Shown: positions 16,779-25,004 of the stretch, piece after piece | How the letters are laid out: every line of letters begins with the position of its first letter | Position numbering within the stretch: the stretch's first letter is position 1 | Origin: DASXTC01 sp036505635 | GTDB taxonomy: Bacteria; Acidobacteriota; Polarisedimenticolia; JACPZX01; DASXTC01 | DNA length: 64,000 bases | Reading direction: 5' to 3' | Assembly: GCA_036505635.1 (NCBI GenBank) | Contig: DASXTC010000032.1 | Span: forward strand, 1 to 64,000 | Made by a program: the position numbers and the translations under genes | Notes under the pieces: generated by a model | Told to the model about the DNA's origin: nothing | Databases searched by the model: none | Seen by the model: the letters and a program-made list of their open reading frames with translations, nothing else

Positions 16779-18065
16779 TCACTCCCAGCGGAGCGCATCG
16801 ATCGGATCGAGGCGCGAGGCTTTCACCGCGGGGTAGGAGCCGAAGACCACGCCTACACTCACGGAGACGGTTAGCCCCAGGAGCGGAGACCACAGCGGGA
16901 TCGCCGTGGGCAGAGCCGGCACCGTGGCCTTCACCGTGGCCGAGATCAGCAGTCCCAGGACGACGCCCAGTGCGCCGCCGATCGAGCTCATCGTGACGGC
17001 TTCAATGAGGAACTGGCCGATCACGTCGCGCCTCAGGGCGCCCACGGCCCGGCGCACGCCGATCTCGCGCGTGCGCTGCGTGACCGAGATCAACATGATG
17101 TTCATCACTCCCACGCCCCCGATCAGCAGCGAGATGAGCGCGACGAAGACCATGGCTCCCGTAACGCCGCCTGTGATGGCGCGGAACTGGGAGATCAACT
17201 GGTCGGGCGTGACGACGGCGAAGTCGTTGGGCTTGTTGAAGGGGACTCTTCGGCGAGCGCGCAAGACGGCGACCGACTTCTCAATCACGCTCTCGAGGTC
17301 CTCCGTGCGCCTGGGCACGACGTTCAAATTCACGCCGTCCCGCCGCACTTGGAAGCCGAACTGGCGGTCGAAGGTGCCATACGGCAGGACGACCTTGTTG
17401 TCCGGCGAATAGCCGAACTGCGACCCTTTCTTCTCCAGGACTCCCACGACGCGGTAACGCAATCCATCGACGGTGATCTCCTTGCCGATCGGGTCCTGAT
17501 CCGGGAAAATGGCTTCCCGGACTTCGGCGCCCAGCACGACCACGAGCGCGCTGTGCCTGACCTCCTCCGGGGTGAAGTAGCGGCCCCTGCCGATGTTGTA
17601 CGACGTGCCGGTGGGGTAGAACTCGTCGGCGCCCAGGACGTACGGGCCGTTGGCCTCCAGGTTGCCGTTTTTGACGTGGATCACCGCGTCGGTGTAACCC
17701 ACGAGGCTCGCCACGGTGGCCTCCGGCAGGGCCTCTCGCAGTGCCTCGGCATCCTCGACGGTCAGGTTCTTCCTGCGTCGATTCTCGTCGCTCTGCGGTC
17801 CGCCCGGGCCGAAACGGTCATCGTACTTCTGGAACTCGATCCGGTTGGCGCCAAAGGCCTGGAGGTTGCCGATCACGTTCCTGTTGAAGCCCGTGATGAT
17901 GGCCACCATCGCCATCACGGTGGTCACCCCGACGACGATGCCGAGAATCGTCAGCGCCGATCGAAGTTTGTACTCCATGATCGCGCCCACGGCGAAGCGC
18001 ACGTTGCTGGCAAGGCCACGCTGCAACGTCGTCCAGAGGATCCTCACACCGCGTTCCTTACTCAT
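16779..18065 (-). CDS. MacB/FtsX-type ABC transporter permease
   Basis: 428 residues with the MacB permease layout: one N-terminal helix (about 32-54, LRSALTILGIVVGVTTVMAMVAI), a large periplasmic MacB-PCD domain (about 55-290), and three C-terminal helices (about 300-325, 350-380, 390-415), ending in PIDALRWE. No ATPase domain is fused. It overlaps the preceding permease gene by 8 nt. Such permeases use mechanotransmission to move substrates within the periplasm or expel peptides and macrolides. The partner adaptor and a second permease are in the same operon; an ATPase is not. Confidence 0.93.
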   Translation of the reverse strand: MSKERGVRILWTTLQRGLASNVRFAVGAIMEYKLRSALTILGIVVGVTTVMAMVAIITGFNRNVIGNLQAFGANRIEFQKYDDRFGPGGPQSDENRRRKNLTVEDAEALREALPEATVASLVGYTDAVIHVKNGNLEANGPYVLGADEFYPTGTSYNIGRGRYFTPEEVRHSALVVVLGAEVREAIFPDQDPIGKEITVDGLRYRVVGVLEKKGSQFGYSPDNKVVLPYGTFDRQFGFQVRRDGVNLNVVPRRTEDLESVIEKSVAVLRARRRVPFNKPNDFAVVTPDQLISQFRAITGGVTGAMVFVALISLLIGGVGVMNIMLISVTQRTREIGVRRAVGALRRDVIGQFLIEAVTMSSIGGALGVVLGLLISATVKATVPALPTAIPLWSPLLGLTVSVSVGVVFGSYPAVKASRLDPIDALRWE

Positions 18066-19272
18066 GGCGCAGCGCCTCGACGGGCGGCAGCCTGGCCGCG
18101 GCGGCCGCCGGAGCCAGGCCCGCCAGCAGCCCCGTGAGCGTACCCGTCAGCAGGCCAAGGGCGACGAAGCTGGGCTTGAGCACGGCCGGGAAGATCTGGC
18201 TGACGGCCAGCGCCACGAGGGCTCCGCCCATGACTCCGCCGATCCCCCCCAGCGTGGCGAGCAGCGACGACTCCAGCAGGAACTGCCGCCGGATGTCGCG
18301 TCTCCTCGCTCCCAAGGCCATCCTGAGGCCAATCTCCTGGGTGCGCTCCACGACCGACACGAACATGATGTTGGCGATCACGATCGCGCCCACGACGAGA
18401 GAGATGCCCGAGATCAGGATCATCACGGCGAAGGCCGCGGCCGAGATCGAGCGCCAGAGCGACTGGATGGCCTCGGCTCCCACGACTCCGAACGGGTCGT
18501 CGGCGCGGAAGGGCGTCTTCCGCAGCGAGCGCAGGAGTGTCCGCACCTCCCCTTCCGCCTCGTCGAGGCCTTTCATGCCCAGGGCGGGACGCACCAGAAT
18601 CGAGATCCCCTGGTTCGATGTCATGACCTTCTGCAGAAACGACAGCGGCACGAAGATCACCTTGTCGCGGTTCTGACCCAGGATCTTGCCCAGCCTGGCC
18701 TGAAGGCCGATCACGCGAAGCGGGTAGCCGTGGATGTTGAGCGTCCGCCCGATCGGATCGAGGTTGGGGAAGAGCTGGTCCTTCACGTCCTGACCTATGA
18801 TGGCGACCGCGGCTGCGTGGTCGTCCTCCAGGGGGTTGAAGAAGCGTCCCGCCTGCAGGTCGATCTTGAGCAGCGTCGACGCGTTGGCCGTGTAGCCGGT
18901 GATGGGCACGTCCGCGAGCTTCGCGGCCCCGGCATGGACAGTCGCGACCCGGTCCGACTGCGCCCCGACTGACCCACACGATTTGCACTCGGAGCGTACG
19001 ACCTCCAGGTCGCGCATCGTCACGGGCTTGCGCCTGGAGGCCAGGATGAACTGCTCCCGGCTGCGGATGATGCCGAACCTCGTGAAGACCAGGACGTCGG
19101 GGTTCAGGTTGACGATCTTGTTCATCACGAAATCGTTCAGGCCGCTGATCACGGAGAGGACCGAAACGACCGTCATCACGCCGATGATCACACCAAGGAG
19201 CGTGAGCCCGGAGCGCAGCTTGTTGACGCGCAGCGCCTGGATTGCGACAGCGAGCAGGTCGGAAAGGCTCAC
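18058..19272 (-). CDS. MacB/FtsX-type ABC transporter permease
   Basis: 404 residues, same topology as its neighbour: N-terminal helix (about 18-42, KLRSGLTLLGVIIGVMTVVSVLSVISG), periplasmic MacB-PCD domain with CKSCGSVGAQ (two close cysteines), and three C-terminal helices ending LPPVEALRHE. The start is GTG 19272, overlapping the stop of the adaptor gene (GTGA). Two paralogous permeases in series suggest a heterodimeric exporter. The C-terminal signatures VVERTQEIGLRMALGARRRDI and its relative in the next gene are typical of the family. Confidence 0.93.
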   Translation of the reverse strand: MSLSDLLAVAIQALRVNKLRSGLTLLGVIIGVMTVVSVLSVISGLNDFVMNKIVNLNPDVLVFTRFGIIRSREQFILASRRKPVTMRDLEVVRSECKSCGSVGAQSDRVATVHAGAAKLADVPITGYTANASTLLKIDLQAGRFFNPLEDDHAAAVAIIGQDVKDQLFPNLDPIGRTLNIHGYPLRVIGLQARLGKILGQNRDKVIFVPLSFLQKVMTSNQGISILVRPALGMKGLDEAEGEVRTLLRSLRKTPFRADDPFGVVGAEAIQSLWRSISAAAFAVMILISGISLVVGAIVIANIMFVSVVERTQEIGLRMALGARRRDIRRQFLLESSLLATLGGIGGVMGGALVALAVSQIFPAVLKPSFVALGLLTGTLTGLLAGLAPAAAAARLPPVEALRHE

Positions 19273-20522
19273 CCGCCTGCCTCCATCTCGGCGGTCTTCC
19301 GCTGCTTCTCTGACATCCGCTCCACGCGGTCGCCGTCCTTGAGCTGGCGAAGCGCCTTGAAGGGCCCAGTGACGATCTCGTCGCCCGGCGTGAGCCCCGT
19401 CAGCAGCTCGATCATCAGCCCCCCCGACAGCCCCGTCTTGACTGGAACGAAGACGGCCTTGCCTTCGCGAAGGGCGTAGACGCCCTCCTCCGTCTTCAGC
19501 GCTCCCGTCGCAGTCCTCTCGCCCTTCGGCGAGTCACGCACGATGACGGCGGCCAGCGGCACGGTCGCCACTTTCTCCTTCCTCCCCGTGATGATGTCGG
19601 CCGTGACCGAGAAGCCCGGCCGGATCCCCGGCGGCGGCTCGAGCACCTTCATCTTGACTTTGAAGTTGATGGCGTCGGAGGTCGTCGTGAGGCCCTGCAG
19701 GTCGGCGTCGTCCTTGAGGATCGGCGAGTGTCCGACCTCCGTGACGATGCCTTCGAACGTCTGGCCCGGGTAGGCGTCGATCAGCAGAAGGGCTTTTTGT
19801 CCGACCTGTACGGTCGGCGTGTCGGTCTCGTCCACCATCAGCACGGCCTGGACGCTGGCCATGTCGGAGATCGTCATGAGCTGCGTGCCTGGGTTGTTCA
19901 TCGTGCCGATCACCGTCACTTCTCCGGCTTTAACGCGCAGCGTCGTGACGACGCCGTCGATGGGGGCGCGGACGGTCGTCTTCGAGAGCGTGTCGCGCGA
20001 GGCGTTCAGCCCCGCGCGCGTCTGCTCCACGCGGTTCTGGCCGGATTGGAGGGTCGCGCGTGCCGTCTCGAGCGCCGAGCGCGCCTTCTGGAATTCGGCC
20101 TCGGAGGTGATGTTCGCCTCGTAGTTGCGGCGGGCGCGCTCGAACTCGCGCTCGGCCTGCTCCATGGTGGCCCTGGCCGAGTCGCGGTCGGACAGGCTGG
20201 CCTTCAGCGCCGCGCTCGAGCCCGCCTCCTCGGCCGCCGCACGGTTCTGGTCGATCTGCAGAAGGAACTGCCCCTTTTTGACCCGGTCTCCCTCGTGCGC
20301 GGCGAGGTTGACGATCTGTCCCATCACGAGCGCCGACAGCTCCACCCTGTTCTCGGCCTGGATTTTGCCGTTGGCGGTCACCTTCGCGACGACGTCCTCC
20401 TTCGTCACCTTGTCGGCGAGGACTGGCACGCCCTTGCCTTTCTGGCGTTGGTAGGCCGCCCAGCCCGCCAGGACCAGGGCGCCAGCCACGACGAACAGGA
20501 TGATTCGCTTCTTCTTGGACAT
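19269..20522 (-). CDS. HlyD/MacA-type periplasmic adaptor protein
   Basis: 417 residues from ATG 20522 (an in-frame GTG at 20528 is the alternative). One N-terminal anchor helix (IILFVVAGALVLAGWAAY), a barrel-sandwich (lipoyl-like) part (AHEGDRVKKGQFLLQID), a long alpha-hairpin with Ala/Glu/Arg heptads (about 85-165), the second lipoyl half (TTVRAPIDGVVTTLRVKAGEV) and a beta-barrel/MP domain (about 200-400). This is the first gene of the export operon. The adaptor bridges the inner-membrane permeases to an outer-membrane channel. The DNA upstream turns directly into the tRNA-Leu island scar at 20685. Confidence 0.92.
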   Translation of the reverse strand: MSKKKRIILFVVAGALVLAGWAAYQRQKGKGVPVLADKVTKEDVVAKVTANGKIQAENRVELSALVMGQIVNLAAHEGDRVKKGQFLLQIDQNRAAAEEAGSSAALKASLSDRDSARATMEQAEREFERARRNYEANITSEAEFQKARSALETARATLQSGQNRVEQTRAGLNASRDTLSKTTVRAPIDGVVTTLRVKAGEVTVIGTMNNPGTQLMTISDMASVQAVLMVDETDTPTVQVGQKALLLIDAYPGQTFEGIVTEVGHSPILKDDADLQGLTTTSDAINFKVKMKVLEPPPGIRPGFSVTADIITGRKEKVATVPLAAVIVRDSPKGERTATGALKTEEGVYALREGKAVFVPVKTGLSGGLMIELLTGLTPGDEIVTGPFKALRQLKDGDRVERMSEKQRKTAEMEAGG

Positions 20523-20684
20523 GCTCACAAAGGCGCCCCCCCTCCCGCTTGATTATCCTTGGTGTTTACGACGAGCGGTAGGGCAAAGTTGCTCGCGCGT
20601 GCAGATCGCGATCCTCGCCGCAGTGGACTACCTGGCGAACCTCGGGCAGGGCAGTCCTCCATCGGAGGGATCTTGCACGGCCTT

Positions 20685-20846
20685 GACTCGAACCCAGATG
20701 GCCCGAAGGCCAGGGGATTTTAAGGCGGCGGGAGAAGGGCAATGAAATCAGTAAGTTACTAACTCGTTGCCCTTTCCCGTTTCCGAGGATTACGGGGAGC
20801 GACCGTGTAGTACGAGGGTTATGGACACCCAGATGGACACCTGTTT
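20685..20846 (-). repeat. Island end repeat, copy A: partial tRNA-Leu 3' half plus conserved end sequence
   Basis: On the minus strand a conserved ~120-nt block (20728-20846) runs into a tRNA-Leu-like segment (20685-20727) that has the anticodon loop CTTAAAATC, a variable arm GGCC-TTC-GGCC and the start of a T arm (GGGTTCGAG); the acceptor end is degraded. The conserved block keeps an open frame with VHLGVHNPR...RSLPV...KGQRVS, shared with copies B and C, and probably is the 3' end of a lost integrase gene. It also holds the inverted repeat described under copy C. Similarity to the other copies stops sharply at 20846. Confidence 0.75.
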
Positions 20847-20925
20847 CCGGAGCCAAGCTTCCTGAACCAGAACGCCGGCAGCGTCGTGGGGGGCTCGACA
20901 GATCGAGATGCGTCAATAGAGCCTG

Positions 20926-22077
20926 TCATGGCTGAGGCGGAGCTGGCTCGCAAACACTTGGCCTAGGCCCGAAGACGACCGAGATGGTTTTCGTGACGGC
21001 GTCTACTCTCCGAATGCATCGGCCGTACGGTTCGATGAAGTAGAGATTACCGGCGGGATCGACCACCACGTATAGAGGCTCGAACAACCCGGCACTCGCT
21101 GCGGGTCCACCATTTCCACCTAGGCCGAGAACGCCGGTGCCTGCGACCGTGCAGATGAAACCAGTACCGGCGTCAATCCGTCGTATGCGCCGATTGGACG
21201 CATCCGCGATGAAGACGTTGCCCTCTCGGTCGACCGCAACTCCCCTCGGCCCATACAATCTTGCGTTCAGGGCGGGTCCACCATCTCCACTAAAACCCTG
21301 CGCGCCCGTTCCGGCGAAGGTAGAGATCAGCCTCGTTCGAGCATCAACCCTCCGGACCCGGTCGTCTCCGGCCTCGACGATGAAGAGGTTGCCGCCGGAG
21401 TCTAGGGCCAGTGCCCCGGGGTTCTCCAGATCTGCGCTCGTCGCGGGGCTGCCGTCTCCTGTGTACCGATTTGTGCCTCGTCCAGCGACTGCCTGAATCA
21501 AGCCCGAGGGCATGTCGACTTTTCGGACTCTGAAGTGGCCGCTGTCCGTGAACAGGAGGTTCCCTTCGGGGTCGACAGCCAGCGCCGTGGGCAAGGCCAG
21601 GCTGGCGGCAATCGCGGGGTGATTGTCCTTCCATGGGTCCTCGTTCCCTCCGCCAGCGACTGTTCTGATGATGCCCGTGCGGGCATCGACTCGCCTGATG
21701 CGGTTGTTGTAGGTGTCTGCGATGATCACATTGCCTGCGGCATCGACGGCGACACCACCGGGGTTGTCGAGACTTGCGCCAACGGCTAGTCCTCCGTCGC
21801 CACTGAGACCTCGCCGACCGTCGCCCGCGACCAGGGAAATCTCGCCCCATTTGTTTAATCTGAATACCTGGTGCTGGCGTCGCGCGGCAACGAGCAGGTC
21901 GCCTTCGTGACCGACGGCGAGTGCCTCGGGGTATTCGAATTTGATCGACCTCGCGGGCACGACGTTGGCAGTCTTGCTCGGGTCAACCCCTGCGACTCCT
22001 CGTGACAGTCCGCTCATCCAGAATCCGAGCGTCACCATCAGTGTCGCGACGGCTTTCAGCCTGGTCGTCACTGTCAT
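20926..22077 (-). CDS. Secreted NHL-repeat beta-propeller protein
   Basis: 383 residues from ATG 22077 (MTVTTRLKAVATLMVTLGFWMSG, signal peptide); in-frame sequence upstream crosses scar copy B and is not part of the gene. Six NHL-type blades follow (about 50-375), each near 55 residues, with the phrase GDGG.A..A.L..P.GVAVD..GN..IAD..NNRIRRVD..TG.I.TVAG. This predicts a six-bladed propeller, normally a binding surface or lyase scaffold; no catalytic residues can be assigned. It is the only gene between scars A and B, so it looks like cargo of one integrated segment. Confidence 0.88.
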   Translation of the reverse strand: MTVTTRLKAVATLMVTLGFWMSGLSRGVAGVDPSKTANVVPARSIKFEYPEALAVGHEGDLLVAARRQHQVFRLNKWGEISLVAGDGRRGLSGDGGLAVGASLDNPGGVAVDAAGNVIIADTYNNRIRRVDARTGIIRTVAGGGNEDPWKDNHPAIAASLALPTALAVDPEGNLLFTDSGHFRVRKVDMPSGLIQAVAGRGTNRYTGDGSPATSADLENPGALALDSGGNLFIVEAGDDRVRRVDARTRLISTFAGTGAQGFSGDGGPALNARLYGPRGVAVDREGNVFIADASNRRIRRIDAGTGFICTVAGTGVLGLGGNGGPAASAGLFEPLYVVVDPAGNLYFIEPYGRCIRRVDAVTKTISVVFGPRPSVCEPAPPQP

Positions 22078-22375
22078 GCTCCCACAGCCATCCGATCGAC
22101 GCCTTCCCACCATTGCCATCCCGGGCACTGTACGGCCCCCCCCGTTCCGCTCGCCAACTGGGCCGTCACCTGCCGCCAGCCCGCTCGCCTCTGCGGCGGC
22201 CTCGTCCGCCTCGGCGGCGCAGGCTCCCTTCTGGCCATGATTGTAGTCCCGGAGAAAGCTGTCCTCGTGCCCGACGCGCCAAGCTGCGTCCTGACGGTCG
22301 CAACATCGATCAACAACAGCGGCGACACCCGTTTCATCCCCTTGGTCCCATCGCTCGTAAGAGGTTGAAAAGACC

Positions 22376-22550
22376 GGTGCCGGGGGCGGGATTCGAACCC
22401 GGAAGAGCCCGAAGGCTCCGGAGAGTTTTGGCGACACAGAAGGGACAATAAAATCTGTAACTTACTAACTCGTTGCCCTTTCTCGTTTCCAATAGTTACG
22501 GGGAGCGACCGTACATTACGAGGGTTATGGACACCCAGATGGACACATGT
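22376..22550 (-). repeat. Island end repeat, copy B: partial tRNA-Leu 3' half plus conserved end sequence
   Basis: The tRNA part (22376-22433) carries acceptor strand CCCCGGCACC, a T arm (GGGTTCGAATCCC) and a variable arm (GGAGCCTTCGGGCTC) nearly identical to the intact tRNA-Leu at 30094-30182; the anticodon loop is altered. The conserved block (22434-22550) is more diverged than A and C, and one arm of its inverted repeat is broken. The coding frame VHLGVHNPRNVRSLPV persists. The closer match of this copy to the resident tRNA marks a different origin or age from copies A and C. Confidence 0.78.
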
Positions 22551-22602
22551 CTCAGAGACTTCCTCCGGTCTGCCGAAATCCTGCAGTCGTGTCCGAGACC
22601 CA

Positions 22603-22998
22603 TCAGGCGTGCCAGAGGCGAAGGGCAGTTTGGCGGGCAATGTGCTTGAAGTCTGCATCGGGGCTCAAGAGCTCAGCCTCAGTGTCCAGGCAGGCCTGGG
22701 CGATGACGCAGTCCACTGCTCCACGCACGGTGACTCCTTTCCGTCGCAGTGATCGGAATAGACCAGCAGCGCGCACGTGACACTCCACCGTCGGATGGAC
22801 CACGGGTAGAGAAACGAGAACGCGCCGGGCACGCTGGAAGCCCGTGTCGGTTCGGAATCCCTGCAGGACCTCCGTGATGATGATCGGAACGACGGCCAAG
22901 TCCTCCTCCTCCTGCAGGGCTACATCGAGGCGATCGGAATGCGGACTCCGGACTCCATTGAAGAAGTCTGCCCAGGTGTTCGAATCAACGATCATCAT
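22603..22998 (-). CDS. vapC: VapC-type PIN-domain toxin (ribonuclease)
   Basis: 131 residues, usual VapC length. PIN active-site acidic residues are visible: Asp in MMIVDSNTW (about 5), Glu in IITEVLQG (about 42), Asp in GAVDCVIA (about 97) and the later SPDADF. PIN toxins are Mg-dependent RNases, many cleaving tRNA or rRNA loops. ATG 22998 overlaps the antitoxin stop (ATGA), the normal antitoxin-first coupling. The gene is placed between island scars B and C. It should be neutralised by the VapB protein encoded immediately upstream. Confidence 0.92.
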   Translation of the reverse strand: MMIVDSNTWADFFNGVRSPHSDRLDVALQEEEDLAVVPIIITEVLQGFRTDTGFQRARRVLVSLPVVHPTVECHVRAAGLFRSLRRKGVTVRGAVDCVIAQACLDTEAELLSPDADFKHIARQTALRLWHA

Positions 22999-23207
22999 GC
23001 GCGCGTCGATCGGCCGGCACGCCAAGCGTCAACATCACCCTCCCAGGTGAGCTTTCCCCGAAGACGTCGCGCCGCGCGATACAGGCTACCCTTATCAACC
23101 AGACGCCGAAGGGCAATGTTCACTACCTCGCGTTTGGTTCGTGCACCGGTGAGTCGCATCGCCTTCTGAACGAGCTCATCATCGATCTCGATGTTCGTTC
23201 GTCCCAT
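22995..23207 (-). CDS. vapB: VapB-family antitoxin
   Basis: 70 residues. The N-terminal half (RTNIEIDDELVQKAMRLTG, then TKREVVNIALRRLV) is the VapB/ribbon-helix-helix-like DNA-binding pattern of the type that pairs with PIN toxins; the C-terminal half (LRGKLTWEGDVDAWR) should occupy the toxin groove. The start has a strong Shine-Dalgarno (GAGGAGG) 10-15 nt upstream. It forms an operon with vapC and probably represses its own promoter at 23237-23266, where inverted TACAC/GTGTA half-sites occur. Confidence 0.92.
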   Translation of the reverse strand: MGRTNIEIDDELVQKAMRLTGARTKREVVNIALRRLVDKGSLYRAARRLRGKLTWEGDVDAWRAGRSTRA

Positions 23208-23230
23208 GTCGTAGAGCCCTCCTCAACTTG

Positions 23231-23266
23231 TACACCAATATAGGCTAATCGTGTGTATCATCGCAA
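23231..23266 (-). promoter_or_regulatory. Promoter and possible operator of vapBC
   Basis: On the minus strand TTGCGA (23261-23266) and TATATT (23237-23242) are separated by 18 bp, a reasonable sigma-70 promoter about 30 bp upstream of the vapB start. Inverted half-sites TACAC (23231-23235) and GTGTA (23253-23257) flank the -10 box and could be the VapB/VapBC operator. Visible in sequence; function inferred. Confidence 0.5.
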
Positions 23267-23311
23267 GTCCCAAGACCATGAGCGGGGGCGAACTCATCTA
23301 TCAAGTCGAGC

Positions 23312-23488
23312 TGGTGCCGGGGCTGGGGCTCGAACCCAGATGGCCCGAAGGCCAGGGGATTTTAAGGCGAGACGGGAAGGGCAATGAAATCAGTAAGTTA
23401 CTAACTCGTTGCCCTTTCCCGTTTCCGAGGGTTACGGGGAGCGACCGTATTTTACGAGGGTTATGGACACCCAGATGGACACCTGTTT
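23312..23488 (-). repeat. Island end repeat, copy C: partial tRNA-Leu 3' half plus conserved end sequence
   Basis: Best-preserved scar. The tRNA part (23312-23369) runs from anticodon loop CTTAAAATC through a variable hairpin (TGGCC-TTC-GGGCCA), a T arm (CTGGG/CCCAG around TTCGAGC) to CCCCGGCACCA. The adjoining block (23370-23488) holds an 11-bp inverted repeat GGGAAGGGCAA (23374-23384) / TTGCCCTTTCCC (23409-23420) enclosing the palindrome AGTAAGTTACT (23392-23402). Copy A shares this allele almost exactly. The frame GVHLGVHNPRKIRSLPV reads into the tRNA part. I interpret it as an attR-like junction with an integrase 3' remnant. Confidence 0.8.
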
Positions 23489-23609
23489 GATGCAGGGGGC
23501 GACGTGACGGAGTCATAGCATCTGTCGTCTGATACCATGCGTCGTCCACTCGATTCAGAAGTCCTGGGAACAGATTTCTCGACGCGCTTGGCGACAGGTA
23601 GATGCTCAG

Positions 23610-25004
23610 ATGCTACTGACGATCACCAACGAGAAGCCTCCGGCCACCGACCTCGGCTACCTTCTCCACAAGAAGCCCGCCAGAGTCCAGCGATTCAGTC
23701 TGGCATTCGGGGCGGCCACGGTCTTCTATCCCGAGGCGAGTGACAACCGTTGCTCCGCGGTACTTCTGCTGGACGTCGATCCGGTGGGTCTGGTGCGTCC
23801 AAAGGGGGGCGAGACCGCGTTTGCGCTAGAGCAGTACGTGAACGACCGCCCCTATGCGGCCTCCTCCTTCCTGAGCGTCGCGATCGCACGGGTCTACGGC
23901 AGCGCGCTGAAGGGACAGTGCTCCGACAGGCCGGAGCTGGTGGAGCAGCCGTTACCGCTCACCGCCGAACTGTCGGCAGTCCCCGCTCGTGGTGGGGTAG
24001 GCGTTCTCCGGCGCCTCTTCGAGCCACTCGGCTACAGAGTCGAGTCGGACCGACACGTGCTGGACTCGAAGTTCCCGGACTGGGGGGAGAGCCCCTACCA
24101 TGCGATTCGGATCGCCGCCGACGTGAAGCTGCGCGATCTGCTGTCTCACCTCTACGTACTGATTCCGGTACTGGACGACGACAAGCACTACTGGGTCGGC
24201 GAAGACGAGGTCGAAAAGCTCTTGAAACGCGGCGAGGGCTGGCTGGTCGGGCATCCAGAGCGCGCCCTCATCGCCGAGCGCTACTTGAAGCACCGCAGAA
24301 GCCTGGTGGATGCCGCATTGACGCGATTGCTTGACGAGGATCAGCCAGGCGCAGATGAGATCCGAACCGTGCGGGATGAAGAAGAAGAGGTGATCGAGAA
24401 GCCGCTGCGCCTGAATGACTTGAGGCTCGACACGGTTCATCAGGCTCTTTCCCACGTTGGAGCTAAGCGCGTGCTCGACCTGGGCTGCGGAGAGGGCAAG
24501 CTCTTGCGCCACCTCTTGAAGGACCGGACATTCGACGAGATCGTCGGTGTCGATGTCTCGCACCGAGCGCTCGAAATCGCCCACCAGCGGCTGCACCTGG
24601 AGCGACTTCCCGAGCGAGACACCAAGAGGATCCGATTGCTGCACGGTGCGCTCACGTATCGAGATAGGCGGCTGGAAGGATACGATGCCGCGGCGCTGGT
24701 CGAGGTGATCGAGCACCTCGATGCGCCCAGGCTTCGCGCACTAGAACGCACCGTATTCGAGTGCGCCAAGCCAGAGACGGTGGTGCTCACGACCCCCAAC
24801 CGGGAGTTCAACACGAAATTTGAAACGCTGCCTGAAGGGCGATTCCGGCATCGCGACCACCGGTTCGAATGGACACGCGGGGAGTTCCGAGCGTGGGCGG
24901 AGGACATTGCCGCTCGGTTCGGTTACGCCGTCGAGTTCGCGCCTGTAGGTCCCGAGGATGCGGAACTAGGTCCCCCGACGCAGATGGCTGTGTTCAGGCG
25001 ATGA
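23610..25004 (+). CDS. hen1: 3'-terminal RNA ribose 2'-O-methyltransferase Hen1
   Basis: 464 residues, normal for bacterial Hen1. The N-terminal half (about 1-230) is the ligase-activating domain of the Pnkp/Hen1 complex. The C-terminal half (about 260-464) is the methyltransferase: SAM motif LDLGCGEG (about 289), the metal site EVIEHLD (about 364-370, the E-x-x-E-H of Hen1), and the later histidine in RHRDHRFEWTR. With Pnkp it repairs RNAs cut by ribotoxins and methylates the 2'-OH at the junction so the same site cannot be cut again (established for the Anabaena and Clostridium systems). The stop overlaps the pnkp start by ATGA, so the two subunits are made together. Confidence 0.95.
   Translation: MLLTITNEKPPATDLGYLLHKKPARVQRFSLAFGAATVFYPEASDNRCSAVLLLDVDPVGLVRPKGGETAFALEQYVNDRPYAASSFLSVAIARVYGSALKGQCSDRPELVEQPLPLTAELSAVPARGGVGVLRRLFEPLGYRVESDRHVLDSKFPDWGESPYHAIRIAADVKLRDLLSHLYVLIPVLDDDKHYWVGEDEVEKLLKRGEGWLVGHPERALIAERYLKHRRSLVDAALTRLLDEDQPGADEIRTVRDEEEEVIEKPLRLNDLRLDTVHQALSHVGAKRVLDLGCGEGKLLRHLLKDRTFDEIVGVDVSHRALEIAHQRLHLERLPERDTKRIRLLHGALTYRDRRLEGYDAAALVEVIEHLDAPRLRALERTVFECAKPETVVLTTPNREFNTKFETLPEGRFRHRDHRFEWTRGEFRAWAEDIAARFGYAVEFAPVGPEDAELGPPTQMAVFRR

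Noticed and set aside
20566..20916. Stand-alone gene over scar copy A
   Set aside because: Only the middle ~30 residues are conserved among the scars; both ends are unrelated, so it is a remnant and not a gene.
22077..22437. N-terminal extension of the NHL protein
   Set aside because: The extension reads through scar copy B and lacks a signal peptide; ATG 22077 begins a proper one.
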